Assembly (NCBI RefSeq): GCF_014698735.1
Contig: NZ_JACJTQ010000013.1
Location: 62,001-126,000, forward strand
Direction of reading: 5' to 3'
DNA length: 64,000 bases
From: Anabaena catenula FACHB-362
GTDB lineage: Bacteria > Cyanobacteriota > Cyanobacteriia > Cyanobacteriales > Nostocaceae
Within the stretch, counting starts at the first letter, position 1; the number at the start of each line of letters is the position of its first letter. A model generated the notes under the pieces. It saw only the letters and a program-made list of their open reading frames with translations. It was not told the origin of the DNA and did no database searches. The translations under genes were made by a program, and so were the position numbers. Of this stretch, positions 34,968 to 44,115 are shown in pieces.

Positions 34968-35690
34968 GTGCCAACACTAGGTGTAAATATTGACCATATC
35001 GCTACCATTCGCCAAGCCAGACGGACAGTAGAACCCGACCCCGTAGCGGCTGCGGTGTTGGCAGAATTAGCAGGTGCAGATGGAATTACCGTACATTTAC
35101 GGGAAGACAGAAGACATATTCAAGACAGAGATGTGCGAATTTTAAGGCAAACGGTGCGATCGCACCTAAACTTAGAAATGGCTGCTACTGATGAAATGTT
35201 GTCAATTGCCCTCGACATCAAACCCGATTATGTAACATTAGTACCCGAAAAACGCGAAGAAGTAACCACAGAAGGCGGTTTGGATATTGTCGGGCAAATT
35301 GCTAGAATAGGAGAGATAGTTGATAAACTGCAAAATGCTGCCATTCCCGTGAGTCTGTTTATTGATGCTGAATCAGCGCAAATTGAAGCTTCTGTCAAGG
35401 TGCAAGCTAAGTTTATTGAACTGCACACAGGGCAGTATGCGGAGGCTAAAGACGAAACAACCCGCCAGCGGGAATTAGCATTATTGGCTCAAGGCTGTGA
35501 AAAAGCGATTAAAGCAGGGTTGCGAGTAAATGCTGGACACGGACTCACATACTGGAATGTTTACCCTGTGGCGGCGCTTCCAGGCATGGAAGAACTCAAC
35601 ATTGGTCATACTATCATCAGTCGGGCAGCTTTAGTAGGAATAGAAAAAGCCGTCCGAGAGATGAAACAAGCCATACTTGGTAATGGGTAA
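34968..35690 (+). CDS. pdxJ: pyridoxine 5'-phosphate synthase
   Basis: A 240-residue TIM-barrel enzyme that condenses 3-amino-2-oxopropyl phosphate with deoxyxylulose 5-phosphate in the DXP-dependent vitamin B6 route. Hallmarks are [60 protein letters not shown], and GHGLTYWNV. The start is GTG at 34968, with AGGAG about 12 bases upstream, giving the standard [10 protein letters not shown] beginning. Downstream is a CCCCTGC heptamer array. Confidence 0.97.
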   Translation: MPTLGVNIDHIATIRQARRTVEPDPVAAAVLAELAGADGITVHLREDRRHIQDRDVRILRQTVRSHLNLEMAATDEMLSIALDIKPDYVTLVPEKREEVTTEGGLDIVGQIARIGEIVDKLQNAAIPVSLFIDAESAQIEASVKVQAKFIELHTGQYAEAKDETTRQRELALLAQGCEKAIKAGLRVNAGHGLTYWNVYPVAALPGMEELNIGHTIISRAALVGIEKAVREMKQAILGNG

Positions 35691-35691
35691 T

Positions 35692-35755
35692 TGGTAATTG
35701 GTAAATATTTACCTGCCTCCTGCCCCCTGCCCCCTGCCCCCTGCCTCCTCACACT
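35692..35755. repeat. GGTAATT and CCCCTGC heptamer arrays
   Basis: AATTGGT-type units (about 35686-35705) and then four CCCCTGC/CTCCTGC units (about 35713-35752), between pdxJ and the SnoaL-like gene. Confidence 0.85.
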
Positions 35756-35818
35756 AGAGGGGTGTTAGCTGCGTAATTCCTGAAAAATCTAGAGTCACAT
35801 TTGTAAATTCAGACTTCT

Positions 35819-36538
35819 ATGACCTCCACACAGTCTAACAACCTGCCTCTTTGGGTACAGGATCGGGATACAGTGATTGCATACAGTACCCATGCGGAAT
35901 GGCGTTATCAGACACCACCGGATTATAGCCGTTCCAAAGAAAATCTGGCTAAAGAAAGTACCCGCAATCATGTTGAAGGTACACTAGAAGCGATCGTCCA
36001 AAACTTGGTCAGAACCTTTGAAATGGAGGTATCTTTCAAAAGTAACCCTCAACAATGGTTATCTGTGGTGAATGATCAGCTTCGTGTAAGTACCAACGGA
36101 GGTAAGGAGTATACAGCAGCAGATTTATCTGCCCAAGGTACTTACAATCTCTTTATGGCTGATTCCCAACATTACAAAGCTTCAGAAGAAAGTTTTGAAT
36201 CATCAGCTAAACTGTTCCACAGTACATTTCCGCAAGGCTTTCCCTGGGAAGTGTTGGAAGTTTACTCTGGTCCACCTAATGTTACATTCAAGTGGAGACA
36301 CTGGGGACATTTTCAGGGTGCATATAAAGACTTTGCACCGACTGGAGAAACCGTAGAAATTATTGGTATGAGTGTAGCTCATGTAACCGATGATTTAAAG
36401 GTTCTTTCCTTAGAACACTATTTTGACAACAACCTGTTCTTAGAAAAGCTGACAGCAGGTGGTAAACAGGTAAATAGTGAAAATAAGGGTGGTGGCTGTC
36501 CCTTCAGTTCTTGGTTTAAGGGATTAAAGAAAAGTTAA
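35819..36538 (+). CDS. SnoaL-like (NTF2-fold) protein
   Basis: A 239-residue protein. The central part (HVEGTLEAIVQNLVRTFEMEVSFK; PNVTFKWRHWGHFQGAYKDFAPTGETVEIIG; DLKVLSLEHYFDNNLFLEKL) has the alpha+beta-cone pattern of SnoaL/ester-cyclase-like proteins, where the terminal strand commonly carries a His or Asp. The substrate is unknown and many members are not cyclases. The C-terminus GGCPFSSWFKGLKKS is basic. A hairpin separates it from ycf54. Confidence 0.75.
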   Translation: MTSTQSNNLPLWVQDRDTVIAYSTHAEWRYQTPPDYSRSKENLAKESTRNHVEGTLEAIVQNLVRTFEMEVSFKSNPQQWLSVVNDQLRVSTNGGKEYTAADLSAQGTYNLFMADSQHYKASEESFESSAKLFHSTFPQGFPWEVLEVYSGPPNVTFKWRHWGHFQGAYKDFAPTGETVEIIGMSVAHVTDDLKVLSLEHYFDNNLFLEKLTAGGKQVNSENKGGGCPFSSWFKGLKKS

Positions 36539-36544
36539 CTTATT

Positions 36545-36570
36545 AGGGTACAGTCAGACTCCTGTACCCT
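36545..36570 (+). terminator. hairpin between the SnoaL-like gene and ycf54
   Basis: AGGGTACAG (36545-36553) pairs perfectly with CTGTACCCT (36562-36570), 8-base loop. It lacks a T run, so it may be an mRNA-end or processing hairpin more than a classical terminator. Confidence 0.55.
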
Positions 36571-36596
36571 ATAAATTATTAAATAGTAACCAAGGG

Positions 36597-36932
36597 ATGA
36601 AGATGCAAACATACTATTACGTTTTGGCTAGTCAACACTTTCTGCTCGAAGAAGAACCAATACACGAAGTTTTGAAGGAACGCACCCGTCATTACCACGA
36701 ACAAGAAAAACAAATTGATTTTTGGTTAGTCAAGCAACCAGCTTTTCTGGAAGCACCGGAATTGGCAAATATAAAAGCGAAGTGTCCTAAGCCTCCTGTG
36801 GCAATTATTTCTACCAACTCACAATTTATTACTTGGTTGAAATTGCGCCTAGAATATGTCATCACCGGGGAATTTAAAGCGCCTTCAGCAACGATTCCTG
36901 ATGCTTTAGCTACGTTAACTCCAGTTTCATAA
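36597..36932 (+). CDS. ycf54: Ycf54 (Mg-protoporphyrin IX monomethyl ester cyclase accessory protein)
   Basis: A 111-residue protein. The sequence TYYYVLASQHFLLEEEPIHE, FWLVKQPAFLEAPELANIKAK and STNSQFITWLKLRLEYV matches Ycf54, known from Synechocystis to be needed for accumulation or activity of the aerobic ring-E cyclase in chlorophyll synthesis. ATG 36597 and ATG 36603 are both possible; they differ by two residues. Repeats occupy the region downstream. Confidence 0.9.
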   Translation: MKMQTYYYVLASQHFLLEEEPIHEVLKERTRHYHEQEKQIDFWLVKQPAFLEAPELANIKAKCPKPPVAIISTNSQFITWLKLRLEYVITGEFKAPSATIPDALATLTPVS

Positions 36933-36939
36933 TAGTATG

Positions 36940-37109
36940 GCAGGAGTCAGGAGTCAGGAGTCAGCACTTCTCTTCTCCTGTCGGAGACACTACGTGAACG
37001 AGACGCTTCGCGAACGACTACGCTCAGTGACCGGAGTCAGGAGTAAAACCCTCTTGTAATGGGAGTTTCATTATCAATTGATGTCCTAACCACCCTGTCC
37101 ACGGCTATA
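36940..37109 (-). repeat. 170-bp dispersed repeat, copy B (inverted)
   Basis: Inverted copy of 6042-6211 with two differences by eye. It starts with an AGGAGTC heptamer array and ends CCACCCTGTCCACGGCTATA. Confidence 0.92.
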
Positions 37110-37141
37110 TATTATGTTCTGGGCGCTTACGTAAGTAGAGC

Positions 37142-37173
37142 AGATCAATTAAAAATATTCATTTAATTGATCT
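37142..37173. repeat. 12-bp inverted repeat upstream of the secreted protein gene
   Basis: AGATCAATTAAA (37142-37153) pairs exactly with TTTAATTGATCT (37162-37173), 8-base spacer. It could be a regulatory dyad or an RNA hairpin. Confidence 0.5.
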
Positions 37174-37286
37174 CCTACTGCTACTGCAAATCTAGGAATA
37201 TTGAACCCAAAGGAACTAGATATTTTTGATTTGGAAGTCCCTAGAGAAAAGAGATTTTGAGAAATATTTTGAGAACCTACAATTTT

Positions 37287-37985
37287 ATGTATATACAGTT
37301 TGTGCAAAGATTTCCGACTTTACCCAGTATTTTATTATTAGCGATAGCTCCCTTCATTGGTAGCATTAGTCCAGTTGCTGCTCAACAAACTCTTCCTACT
37401 TGTCAACCTCCCAGTGCAGGAGAGTATCTTTTATTAGTAGTCAGTCCCACAGCTAATAATCAAAAACAGTTGCGTAGCGCCTTACCATCTGATCTCAAGA
37501 CCGTTACCTGCAAATATCTTAACGAAACAGTAACGCGGATTGGTGGGTTTAACAAAATTGATGATGCCAACCGCTGGGCTAAGTATGTTAACAATATTGT
37601 GGGCTTGTCTGCCATTATTACTACTAGACCAACAACACCAACAGCAACAATACCAACAACACCAACAACACCAACAACAACAATACCAACAGCAACAATA
37701 CCATCTCAGACAGTCAGCTATAATCCCAAAGTCTTAGGAGATGGTTTTGCCGTACTGGTAGATTATTTCAACCGCCCGGAAATAGCAAGCAGTGTGCAAA
37801 AAACAGTAGGAGGAAATGTAGGTCTTGTTTCCTATGGACAGCGCCCTTACTTATTAGCTGTTTATACGACCAATCAACAAGAAGCATACAAGACATTACA
37901 AAAACTGAGCGAAAATGGTTTTTTTGCCCTCTTAGCAGATGGAAAAAAAGTGATGTTGCTGCGCTCAGTGGTAAGTGTAAAGTAA
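37287..37985 (+). CDS. secreted protein with Thr/Pro linker between two SPOR-like halves
   Basis: From ATG 37287 the product is 232 residues (the frame is open from TTG 37257). A signal peptide ends at SPVAAQQ. The N-terminal domain (EYLLLVVSPTANNQKQLRSALP, then GGFNKIDDANRWAKYVNNIVG) and the C-terminal domain (FAVLVDYFNRPEIASSVQKTVG, then YLLAVYTTNQQEAYKTLQKL) resemble each other and have a SPOR-like beta-alpha-beta pattern, though below a firm call. Between them lies a linker of repeated T-T-P and T-I-P units encoded by CAACAC/CAACAA triplet-like DNA (about 37626-37700), likely length-variable. Expected in the periplasm or outside; function unknown. Confidence 0.75.
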   Translation: MYIQFVQRFPTLPSILLLAIAPFIGSISPVAAQQTLPTCQPPSAGEYLLLVVSPTANNQKQLRSALPSDLKTVTCKYLNETVTRIGGFNKIDDANRWAKYVNNIVGLSAIITTRPTTPTATIPTTPTTPTTTIPTATIPSQTVSYNPKVLGDGFAVLVDYFNRPEIASSVQKTVGGNVGLVSYGQRPYLLAVYTTNQQEAYKTLQKLSENGFFALLADGKKVMLLRSVVSVK

Positions 37986-37989
37986 TCAG

Positions 37990-38032
37990 TTGACCAATGA
38001 CCAATGACCAATGACCAATGACCAATGACTAA
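37990..38032. repeat. GACCAAT heptamer array
   Basis: About five GACCAAT units between the convergent secreted-protein and DUF212 genes. Confidence 0.9.
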
Positions 38033-38484
38033 TAAGCAGTCCTAGCCAACCAATAAATAGTTATACCCAAAGCAGAACCAGCTATGACTTGAACGGGAGT
38101 ATGTCCAAGTAGTTCCTTGAGCCTGTCTTGGCTAAAGTCTGGTTTTTCATCAAATAACTCATCAATCATTTGATTGAGTATTCGAGCTTGCTTACCTGCG
38201 GCTTGGCGAACTCCAGCTGCATCATACATGACGATGATGGCAAAAATAGTAGCTAAAGCAAATTCAGCAGATGCCCAACCGATAGTTTGTCCAACACCAG
38301 CTGCGAGGGCTGTCACTAAAGCTGAATGGGCGCTGGGCATTCCGCCGGTTGTCACTAAAACACGCACATTCAGTTTGCGATTTTTGACTAACTCAACAAT
38401 GAGTTTTAATGCTTGAGCAACAAAACAAGCTACAAGGGCAACCAGCAGCACCCGGTTGTTGAAAATGTCGCCTATGTCCTGCAT
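38029..38484 (-). CDS. divergent PAP2-family (DUF212) membrane protein
   Basis: A 151-residue protein with three to four hydrophobic segments. TTGGMPSAHSALVTALA is the PAP2-like phosphatase motif, and YDAAGVRQAAGKQARILNQ is the second conserved DUF212 block. The family is related to acid phosphatases acting on lipid phosphates, but activity has not been established for most members. It is followed on the same strand by crtE (upstream, 176 bp away), which makes a polyprenyl diphosphate; a link is only suggestive. Confidence 0.88.
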   Translation of the reverse strand: MQDIGDIFNNRVLLVALVACFVAQALKLIVELVKNRKLNVRVLVTTGGMPSAHSALVTALAAGVGQTIGWASAEFALATIFAIIVMYDAAGVRQAAGKQARILNQMIDELFDEKPDFSQDRLKELLGHTPVQVIAGSALGITIYWLARTAY

Positions 38485-38659
38485 GGTATTTTGGTTAGGT
38501 GATTAAATTATGAGCAGCGGTTGTGTGTTGAGGAACGATGTTTGGTAGAACTCAAAATCCCAAATCTACCTAGCAAAGCAGAAATCACGCTTACAGATAG
38601 ATATTTTGGAAATCCTTCAGCATAGCGGTCTTCTGCCTTTTGCCTGCTGACAAATGGCG

Positions 38660-39589
38660 CTAGTGATTGCGACTAACTATATAATGAGCGATCGCTTGGA
38701 GAGGTAGGGCTTTTTCTCCAAAGGATGCCAATTCTGTACAAGCTGCCTCAACTAGTTGTTGTGCTTTAGAACGTGATTCTTCAATTCCCCACAGGCTGGG
38801 ATAGGTGACTTTTTCGGCTGTTAAGTCTTTACCTGCGGTTTTGCCTAGTTGCTCTTGGGTAGCAGTGATATCCAGAATATCATCGATAATTTGGAAAGCC
38901 AGGCCAATATTTTGAGAATAACGAGTTAATTTTTGGATATTTTCAGCTGATGCCCCGGCCAAAATTCCGCCACAAACGACACAAGCTTCTAACAGGGCGG
39001 CGGTTTTATGGTTATGAATAAAATTCAGAGTTTCCAGGGAAATATCTGACTTACCTTCTGAATCTAAATCTACCACTTGACCGCCCACCAAACCAGCCGC
39101 TCCCAGCGCTCTACCGAGACGAGCAATCACCTGCAAAACTTGGTCTCTAGGGACATTTTGGGGTGTTTGGGTAGCGACAAACTCAAAAGCTAAGGCTAAT
39201 AAGCCATCCCCTGCCAAAATCGCAATATCTTCGCCGTAGACCTTGTGATTTGTCAATTTACCGCGACGATAGTCGTCATTATCCATTGCTGGCAAATCGT
39301 CATGAATCAGCGACATAGTGTGGATCATTTCCACAGCACAAGCTGTAGGCATGGCCATTTCGATTGTGCCACCGATCATTTCACAGGTAGCCAGACAAAG
39401 AATGGGACGCACGCGCTTACCACCGGCTAAGAGGGAGTAACGCATTGCGTCGTAAATCTTTTCTGGGTAAACGACAGGAATCGCCAAATCCAGGGCAGTT
39501 TCGCACAGCTTTTGTCGTTCTTTGAGATAGGCAGCAAGGTTAAACCTGGCTGCTTCTGCTGTTTTTTGAAAGTTATCCGTTGCTACCAT
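38660..39589 (-). CDS. crtE: geranylgeranyl diphosphate synthase
   Basis: A 309-residue trans-isoprenyl diphosphate synthase supplying C20 precursor for carotenoids, chlorophyll phytol and quinones. The first Asp-rich motif is [19 protein letters not shown] and the second is [25 protein letters not shown] is the conserved substrate-binding segment, and the residue layout before the first DD (MSLIHDD preceded by HT) is that of GGPP/farnesyl synthases of the cyanobacterial CrtE type. It is likely co-oriented with folD, which lies 177 bp upstream. Confidence 0.95.
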   Translation of the reverse strand: MVATDNFQKTAEAARFNLAAYLKERQKLCETALDLAIPVVYPEKIYDAMRYSLLAGGKRVRPILCLATCEMIGGTIEMAMPTACAVEMIHTMSLIHDDLPAMDNDDYRRGKLTNHKVYGEDIAILAGDGLLALAFEFVATQTPQNVPRDQVLQVIARLGRALGAAGLVGGQVVDLDSEGKSDISLETLNFIHNHKTAALLEACVVCGGILAGASAENIQKLTRYSQNIGLAFQIIDDILDITATQEQLGKTAGKDLTAEKVTYPSLWGIEESRSKAQQLVEAACTELASFGEKALPLQAIAHYIVSRNH

Positions 39590-39765
39590 TCTTCAGATCC
39601 TAAAATTTTCGGTTGCTTGAGATATGTGTGACAATTTTACGGTGTGCTGGGGCATAAACACTCACTCATGATTCAATTTTGGATTTTAGATTTATTCCAT
39701 AGTTGAAACTAGGGGCAGTTACAAAAAATCTAAAATCGGCACAGTTAGTGAGGAATTATCACTCC

Positions 39766-40644
39766 TTAATGGCTTGTGGCTTGTAAATAGCTAGATACTG
39801 TATTTTGCAATAACATAGCGACTGTCATCGGTCCAATGCCACCAGGGACTGGGGTAAGATATTCTGCCACCCTAGCAGTTGCTGCAAAGTCGATATCACC
39901 GACTAAACGACTTTTGCCACTGCTATCAGTGAGACGATTTATCCCCACATCTACCACAACAGCGCCCGGTTTCACCATATCAGCAGTGATTAGTCCGGGA
40001 AGACCTGCTGCTGCAATGAGAATATCAGCATTTTGGGTGATAGTTTTTAAGTCCTGCGATCGCGAATGAGCGATAGTAACTGTAGCATTAGCCTCTAATA
40101 GCATCAAGGCCATGGGCTTACCTACCAAAATACTCCGTCCTACCACTACTGCCTGTTTTCCCTCCAGGGGAATTTTATATTCTTCCAGTAGTCGCATGAC
40201 ACCAGCTGGGGTACAACTGCGTAAACCTGCTTCCCCTCGCACCAGTCGTCCTAAGTTAACCGGGTGTAGTCCGTCTGCGTCTTTGTCGGGTTCTATTTGA
40301 TGTAAAAGAGCGATGCTATCTAAATGACCAGGTAAAGGTAACTGTACCAGAATTCCATCTACCTGTTCATCTTGGTTAAGTTGTGCTATTACCGCTTCTA
40401 GTTCTGTGAAGGTAGTGTCGGTAGGAAAATGCTTACCAAAGGAGGTAATACCCACTTTCGCGCAGGCTTTTTCCTTGTTGCGGACATAGGCTGCTGAGGC
40501 TGGATTATCACCAACCATTAGCACTGCTAAACCTGGGGGACGACCGATTTTGGGTTTTAATTCTGCAATAGTAGCAGCTAGTTCTTTGTGAATTTTTTCC
40601 GCTAATGCTTTACCATCGAGCATTTTGGCAGTTTTTGTTTCCAT
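39766..40644 (-). CDS. folD: bifunctional methylenetetrahydrofolate dehydrogenase/cyclohydrolase
   Basis: A 292-residue enzyme interconverting 5,10-methylene-, methenyl- and 10-formyl-tetrahydrofolate. Motifs are [18 protein letters not shown] (with catalytic Tyr and Lys), [15 protein letters not shown], the dinucleotide-binding [16 protein letters not shown] and [15 protein letters not shown]. Length is normal. It is expected to be cytosolic and essential. Confidence 0.97.
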   Translation of the reverse strand: METKTAKMLDGKALAEKIHKELAATIAELKPKIGRPPGLAVLMVGDNPASAAYVRNKEKACAKVGITSFGKHFPTDTTFTELEAVIAQLNQDEQVDGILVQLPLPGHLDSIALLHQIEPDKDADGLHPVNLGRLVRGEAGLRSCTPAGVMRLLEEYKIPLEGKQAVVVGRSILVGKPMALMLLEANATVTIAHSRSQDLKTITQNADILIAAAGLPGLITADMVKPGAVVVDVGINRLTDSSGKSRLVGDIDFAATARVAEYLTPVPGGIGPMTVAMLLQNTVSSYLQATSH

Positions 40645-40783
40645 GACAATTGCAGAGAGGATCGGCCTTTATTTTAAATCCCTAGCAGCCCCCAAGTGAA
40701 GCTTGCTGAAAAGTTCAATTTGTCAGCCCAACAGCTTAATCTATGGCTAGGATAAATGGAACCTGGCGATAAGGTAAGCATAA

Positions 40784-41206
40784 ATGGAAAAATTATTTAA
40801 ATGGCTTGGTTTGAGGCAACAAGCAAAAATTTCTTCTCTAAGGTTCTGTTATCTAGTATTGGCTTGTTTGCTGGTATTTGAACTTTATGGTTGTAGTAAT
40901 TCGAGAAATTCTGGTACTAATACCAGTAATCTGATACTTAGTGCTAATGCCACGCCGATTCGAGAAATTAAACCAGCACCAAAGAATCAGGCTACAGTTT
41001 ACATCCAAGGTAAGGTAGAGAAGGAAGCTCCCCTAATTAAGCAGAAAGCTTATCAAATTAACGACTCAACAGGCAAAATCTGGGTTCTCACTCATCAAAA
41101 CAATCTCCAAGTGGGACAGCAGGTAATATTTAAGGGTAAGGTAAGATACCAAAGTATCCCTTTAGCTGGCAAAGAGTACGGGGAAGTTTACCTAGAAGAA
41201 GAATAA
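40784..41206 (+). CDS. putative lipoprotein with an OB-like domain
   Basis: A 140-residue protein. A hydrophobic stretch (CYLVLACLLVFELYGCSNS) ends in a lipobox-like LYGC, with Cys37 the probable lipid site. The mature part is beta-rich: QATVYIQGKVEKEAPLIKQ, AYQINDSTGKIWVLTHQ, VGQQVIFKGKVRYQS, which is the strand order of small OB-fold domains. No known family recognised. It ends two bases before the Nudix gene, so the pair is very likely co-transcribed. Confidence 0.75.
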   Translation: MEKLFKWLGLRQQAKISSLRFCYLVLACLLVFELYGCSNSRNSGTNTSNLILSANATPIREIKPAPKNQATVYIQGKVEKEAPLIKQKAYQINDSTGKIWVLTHQNNLQVGQQVIFKGKVRYQSIPLAGKEYGEVYLEEE

Positions 41207-41208
41207 TT

Positions 41209-41652
41209 ATGAGCAATCAAGTACCCCATGTAGCGATCGCTATTCTCTACCAAAATGGCAAATGTCTCATGCAATTGCGAGACGACATTCCCGGTATTAA
41301 CTATCCTGGATCTTGGGGGCTGTTTGGCGGACATCTCGAACCCGGTGAAACGCCAGAGATAGCACTTGTGCGAGAAATTATCGAAGAAATCGGTTATGAG
41401 TTACCTTCTTTTACCAAATTTGGCGTTTATCCCAATGAAAAAGCCATTCGCCATGTTTTTCAAGCACCTTTATTAGTGGGATTAGATCAATTAGTGCTAA
41501 ACGAAGGCTGGGATATGGGTTTATTGACACCAGATGATATTCGTCAGGGTAGTTGTTATTCTTCCATAGCCGGTGAAGTGCGGCCATTTGGAGATATGCA
41601 CCAACGCATTATGCTGGACTTTATTAACAAAAGTTTTCCCGAAAGCAATTAA
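41209..41652 (+). CDS. Nudix hydrolase
   Basis: A 147-residue single-domain Nudix protein. The Nudix box is complete: GHLEPGETPEIALVREIIEE followed by IG (pattern G-x5-E-x7-R-E-U-x-E-E-x-G). Such enzymes hydrolyse nucleoside diphosphates linked to another moiety with Mg2+ or Mn2+. The flanking IAILYQNGKCLMQLRDDIPG is MutT-like, but I cannot assign the substrate. Start codon ATG 41209 directly follows the lipoprotein stop. Confidence 0.92.
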   Translation: MSNQVPHVAIAILYQNGKCLMQLRDDIPGINYPGSWGLFGGHLEPGETPEIALVREIIEEIGYELPSFTKFGVYPNEKAIRHVFQAPLLVGLDQLVLNEGWDMGLLTPDDIRQGSCYSSIAGEVRPFGDMHQRIMLDFINKSFPESN

Positions 41653-41760
41653 AGAATCTGCTGCAAGAGGGAGAGGTTAAGTTAATAAAACAATGATATT
41701 ACACAGGGAAGCAGTCATCTGATACCCCAATAAACTTATAAATGTGGTGGAGTGAACCTA

Positions 41761-42855
41761 ATGCAAACAGTCAACAAACTACCCCGCTGGTTAAGTGTGG
41801 GATTAGCCTTTCCCGTTGCCATTCTTAACGGTTGGTTATTAATTCAGGTTGTACAGTATTTTCAACCTTTGGTAAGTTTAGTTGCTAGTGCTATTTTACT
41901 AGCTTTTGTCTTGGATTATCCGATTAAATTTTTTCATAAACGTGGTGTACCGCGTAACTTAGCAATTGTGGGAGTATTACTATTAGCTGTAGTTATTTTA
42001 GGGGCTGTAGGAGTTATCTTGCTGCCGCTAATTTTTGCACAGCTTAATGAATTCGTTAATATTCTCCCTGCTTGGATTGATTCAGGGAATCAACAATTAG
42101 ATGCTTTCCTCAATTGGGCAGCTACACAACAGTTACCTGTAAATGTCAGTGGTTTAGCCACTCAAATCCTAGAAAGAATTTCTAATCAATTTCAGTCTTT
42201 TACTGGTAAAATTCTGGGTTTTGCTTTTGATACTATTGGGGTTTTAGTTAATATTGTGCTGGCGGTAGTATTAACTATTTACCTGATATTGAATGGTGAA
42301 CGTTTGTGGGATGGAATTTATCAATGGTTTCCGCCCCATATCGGTACAAAAGTGAGGGAATTACTCCGGGAAGATTTCCAAAATTATTTCATCGGACAAG
42401 CGACATTAGGGGCTGTTTTAGCGGTGACAGTAACATTAGCATTTGTGGCGCTGCGAGTTCCTTTAGCTTTACTTTTTGGAATTGCTATTGGCTTTTTCTC
42501 TCTTTTCCCTTTTGGTACAGGGATTGGTATTGGTATTGTTAGTTTGTTGGTGGCTTTAGAAAATTTTTGGGAAGGTGTAGAAGTTGCGGCTATTGCTGTG
42601 GCTATTGATCAAGTAAATTCTAATATTGTCGCACCACGTCTTTTAGGAAGTTTGACTGGTTTAAATCCAGTTTGGGTGGTGATTTCTTTGTTGTTGGGTG
42701 CGAAGTTGGGCGGTGTTTTGGGTTTGTTGGTGGCTATTCCTATCGCTAGTTTTATTAAGGATGTTGCTGATAGTTGGCGGGTGGGTGAGTTGAGGAAGGT
42801 TGAGGAGGTAATTGAAACGCAGAGGGGCGCTGAGGTTAACGCAGAGGTTCGCTGA
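41761..42855 (+). CDS. AI-2E-family (PerM/YdiK-like) membrane permease
   Basis: A 364-residue membrane protein starting at ATG 41761 (GGTGGAG about 9 bases upstream; GTG 41752 is the alternative). It has about eight hydrophobic segments and the conserved region LREDFQNYFIGQATLGAVLAV, LFPFGTGIGIGIVSLLVAL and IVAPRLLGSLTGLNPVWVVI. The family is called autoinducer-2 exporter-like from one member; several others transport ions or have unknown substrates. The last 13 residues (ETQRGAEVNAEVR) are encoded by a dispersed GCGCAGAGG/ACGCAGAGG repeat (about 42826-42858), an unusual end. Confidence 0.88.
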   Translation: MQTVNKLPRWLSVGLAFPVAILNGWLLIQVVQYFQPLVSLVASAILLAFVLDYPIKFFHKRGVPRNLAIVGVLLLAVVILGAVGVILLPLIFAQLNEFVNILPAWIDSGNQQLDAFLNWAATQQLPVNVSGLATQILERISNQFQSFTGKILGFAFDTIGVLVNIVLAVVLTIYLILNGERLWDGIYQWFPPHIGTKVRELLREDFQNYFIGQATLGAVLAVTVTLAFVALRVPLALLFGIAIGFFSLFPFGTGIGIGIVSLLVALENFWEGVEVAAIAVAIDQVNSNIVAPRLLGSLTGLNPVWVVISLLLGAKLGGVLGLLVAIPIASFIKDVADSWRVGELRKVEEVIETQRGAEVNAEVR

Positions 42856-42912
42856 GGTTTGTTTGAGGGTGAAAATTTTAATAAAGTTTAAATGAGTAAA
42901 TAGGAGAAGTAA

Positions 42913-44115
42913 ATGGACGGTAAACGATTTATTCACAAAATTAAATTAACAAACTTTCTTTCCTATGGAAGTGAGGGGGAAGAAATTGAATTACAACCGC
43001 TAAATGTGCTAATTGGTCGTAACAGTGCTGGGAAGTCTAATTTAATAGAAGCTATTAGTATTTTAAAAGCAACGCCAACAGATTTACCAGCACCATTTCG
43101 GCAAGGTGGAGGTATCAATGAATTTTTATGGAAAGGTAAGGAAAGTAGTTCTATAGCTAATATAGATGTGATCTTAAATTATCCAGAAAGACACGAAAAA
43201 AATTTACATTACCAATTAAGTCTAACAGAAGTAGGACAAAGGCTGGAATTAGTAGATGAATTTCTCCAAAATGAAGAAGCTTATGAAGGTCAAAAAGATG
43301 TATATTTTTATTATCGTTATCAAAATGGCCGTCCTGTCTTAAATATCAATAAGATTAAGGATGATAGTGAAAGATTTGAAAGACATCTCCGCAGAGAAGA
43401 CTTAATTCCAGATCAGTCAGTTTTATCTCAGAGGAAAGATCCTGATTTATATCCTGAACTTTCTTATCTGAGTACAGAATTTTCTAAGATAGGTTTATAT
43501 CGTCATTGGCAAATGGGACGATATTCAGAACCAAGAAATGCTCAAAAAGCTGATTTACCCCAACATCCTTTATTAGAAGATAGCAGTAATTTAGGTCTGG
43601 TTTTAAATGATTTAAAATATCAATTAGGTAATAGAAAAATTATTGAAAGTTTGAAAAAATTCTATGAAGAAGCAGAAGAATTAGATGTGAGAATATATGG
43701 CGGTACGGTACAAATATTCATTCGTGAAGAAGGTTTAATTCAACCAATTCCTGCAACTCGTTTATCAGATGGAACACTACGTTATTTATGTTTAATGGCT
43801 TTACTTTTAGATCCTACTCCACCACCTTTAATTTGTATTGAAGAACCAGAAATTGGTTTACATCCAGATATTTTACCAACAATTGCCGAAATGTTAATAG
43901 AAGCTTCTCAGAGAACACAATTAATTGTGACTACTCACTCTGATACTTTAGTTTCTGCTTTGGGTGAATATCCTGAATCAGTGATAGTTTGTGAACGAGA
44001 TGATACAGGAACTCACCTCCGTCGGCTTGAACCTGAAAGACTAAAAAAATGGTTAGAGAACTATACTCTTGGTGAACTTTGGCGCATGGGGGAAATTGGA
44101 GGAAATAGATGGTAA
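42913..44115 (+). CDS. RecF/OLD-like AAA ATPase (module 1)
   Basis: A 400-residue ATPase with the SMC/RecF-type layout. Walker A is GRNSAGKSN (35-43); the ABC-like signature region is RLSDGTLRYLCLMALLL (about 285-300); Walker B is LICIEEPEIGLHPD; the switch His is in LIVTTHSDTLVS. Between them lies a variable 200-residue arm containing charged helices. ATG 42913 is preceded by AGGAG. The 3' end overlaps the next gene by seven bases (ATGGTAA). These ATPases commonly pair with a small TOPRIM or nuclease-like protein in mobile or defence-like modules; here the partner is truncated. Confidence 0.9.
   Translation: MDGKRFIHKIKLTNFLSYGSEGEEIELQPLNVLIGRNSAGKSNLIEAISILKATPTDLPAPFRQGGGINEFLWKGKESSSIANIDVILNYPERHEKNLHYQLSLTEVGQRLELVDEFLQNEEAYEGQKDVYFYYRYQNGRPVLNINKIKDDSERFERHLRREDLIPDQSVLSQRKDPDLYPELSYLSTEFSKIGLYRHWQMGRYSEPRNAQKADLPQHPLLEDSSNLGLVLNDLKYQLGNRKIIESLKKFYEEAEELDVRIYGGTVQIFIREEGLIQPIPATRLSDGTLRYLCLMALLLDPTPPPLICIEEPEIGLHPDILPTIAEMLIEASQRTQLIVTTHSDTLVSALGEYPESVIVCERDDTGTHLRRLEPERLKKWLENYTLGELWRMGEIGGNRW

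Noticed and set aside
35740-35775. CCTCCTCACAC motif resembling the Yfr1 small-RNA core
   Set aside because: It is the edge of a CCCCTGC/CTCCTGC heptamer array, differs from the ACTCCTCACAC core, and lacks the expected flanking hairpin and T run.
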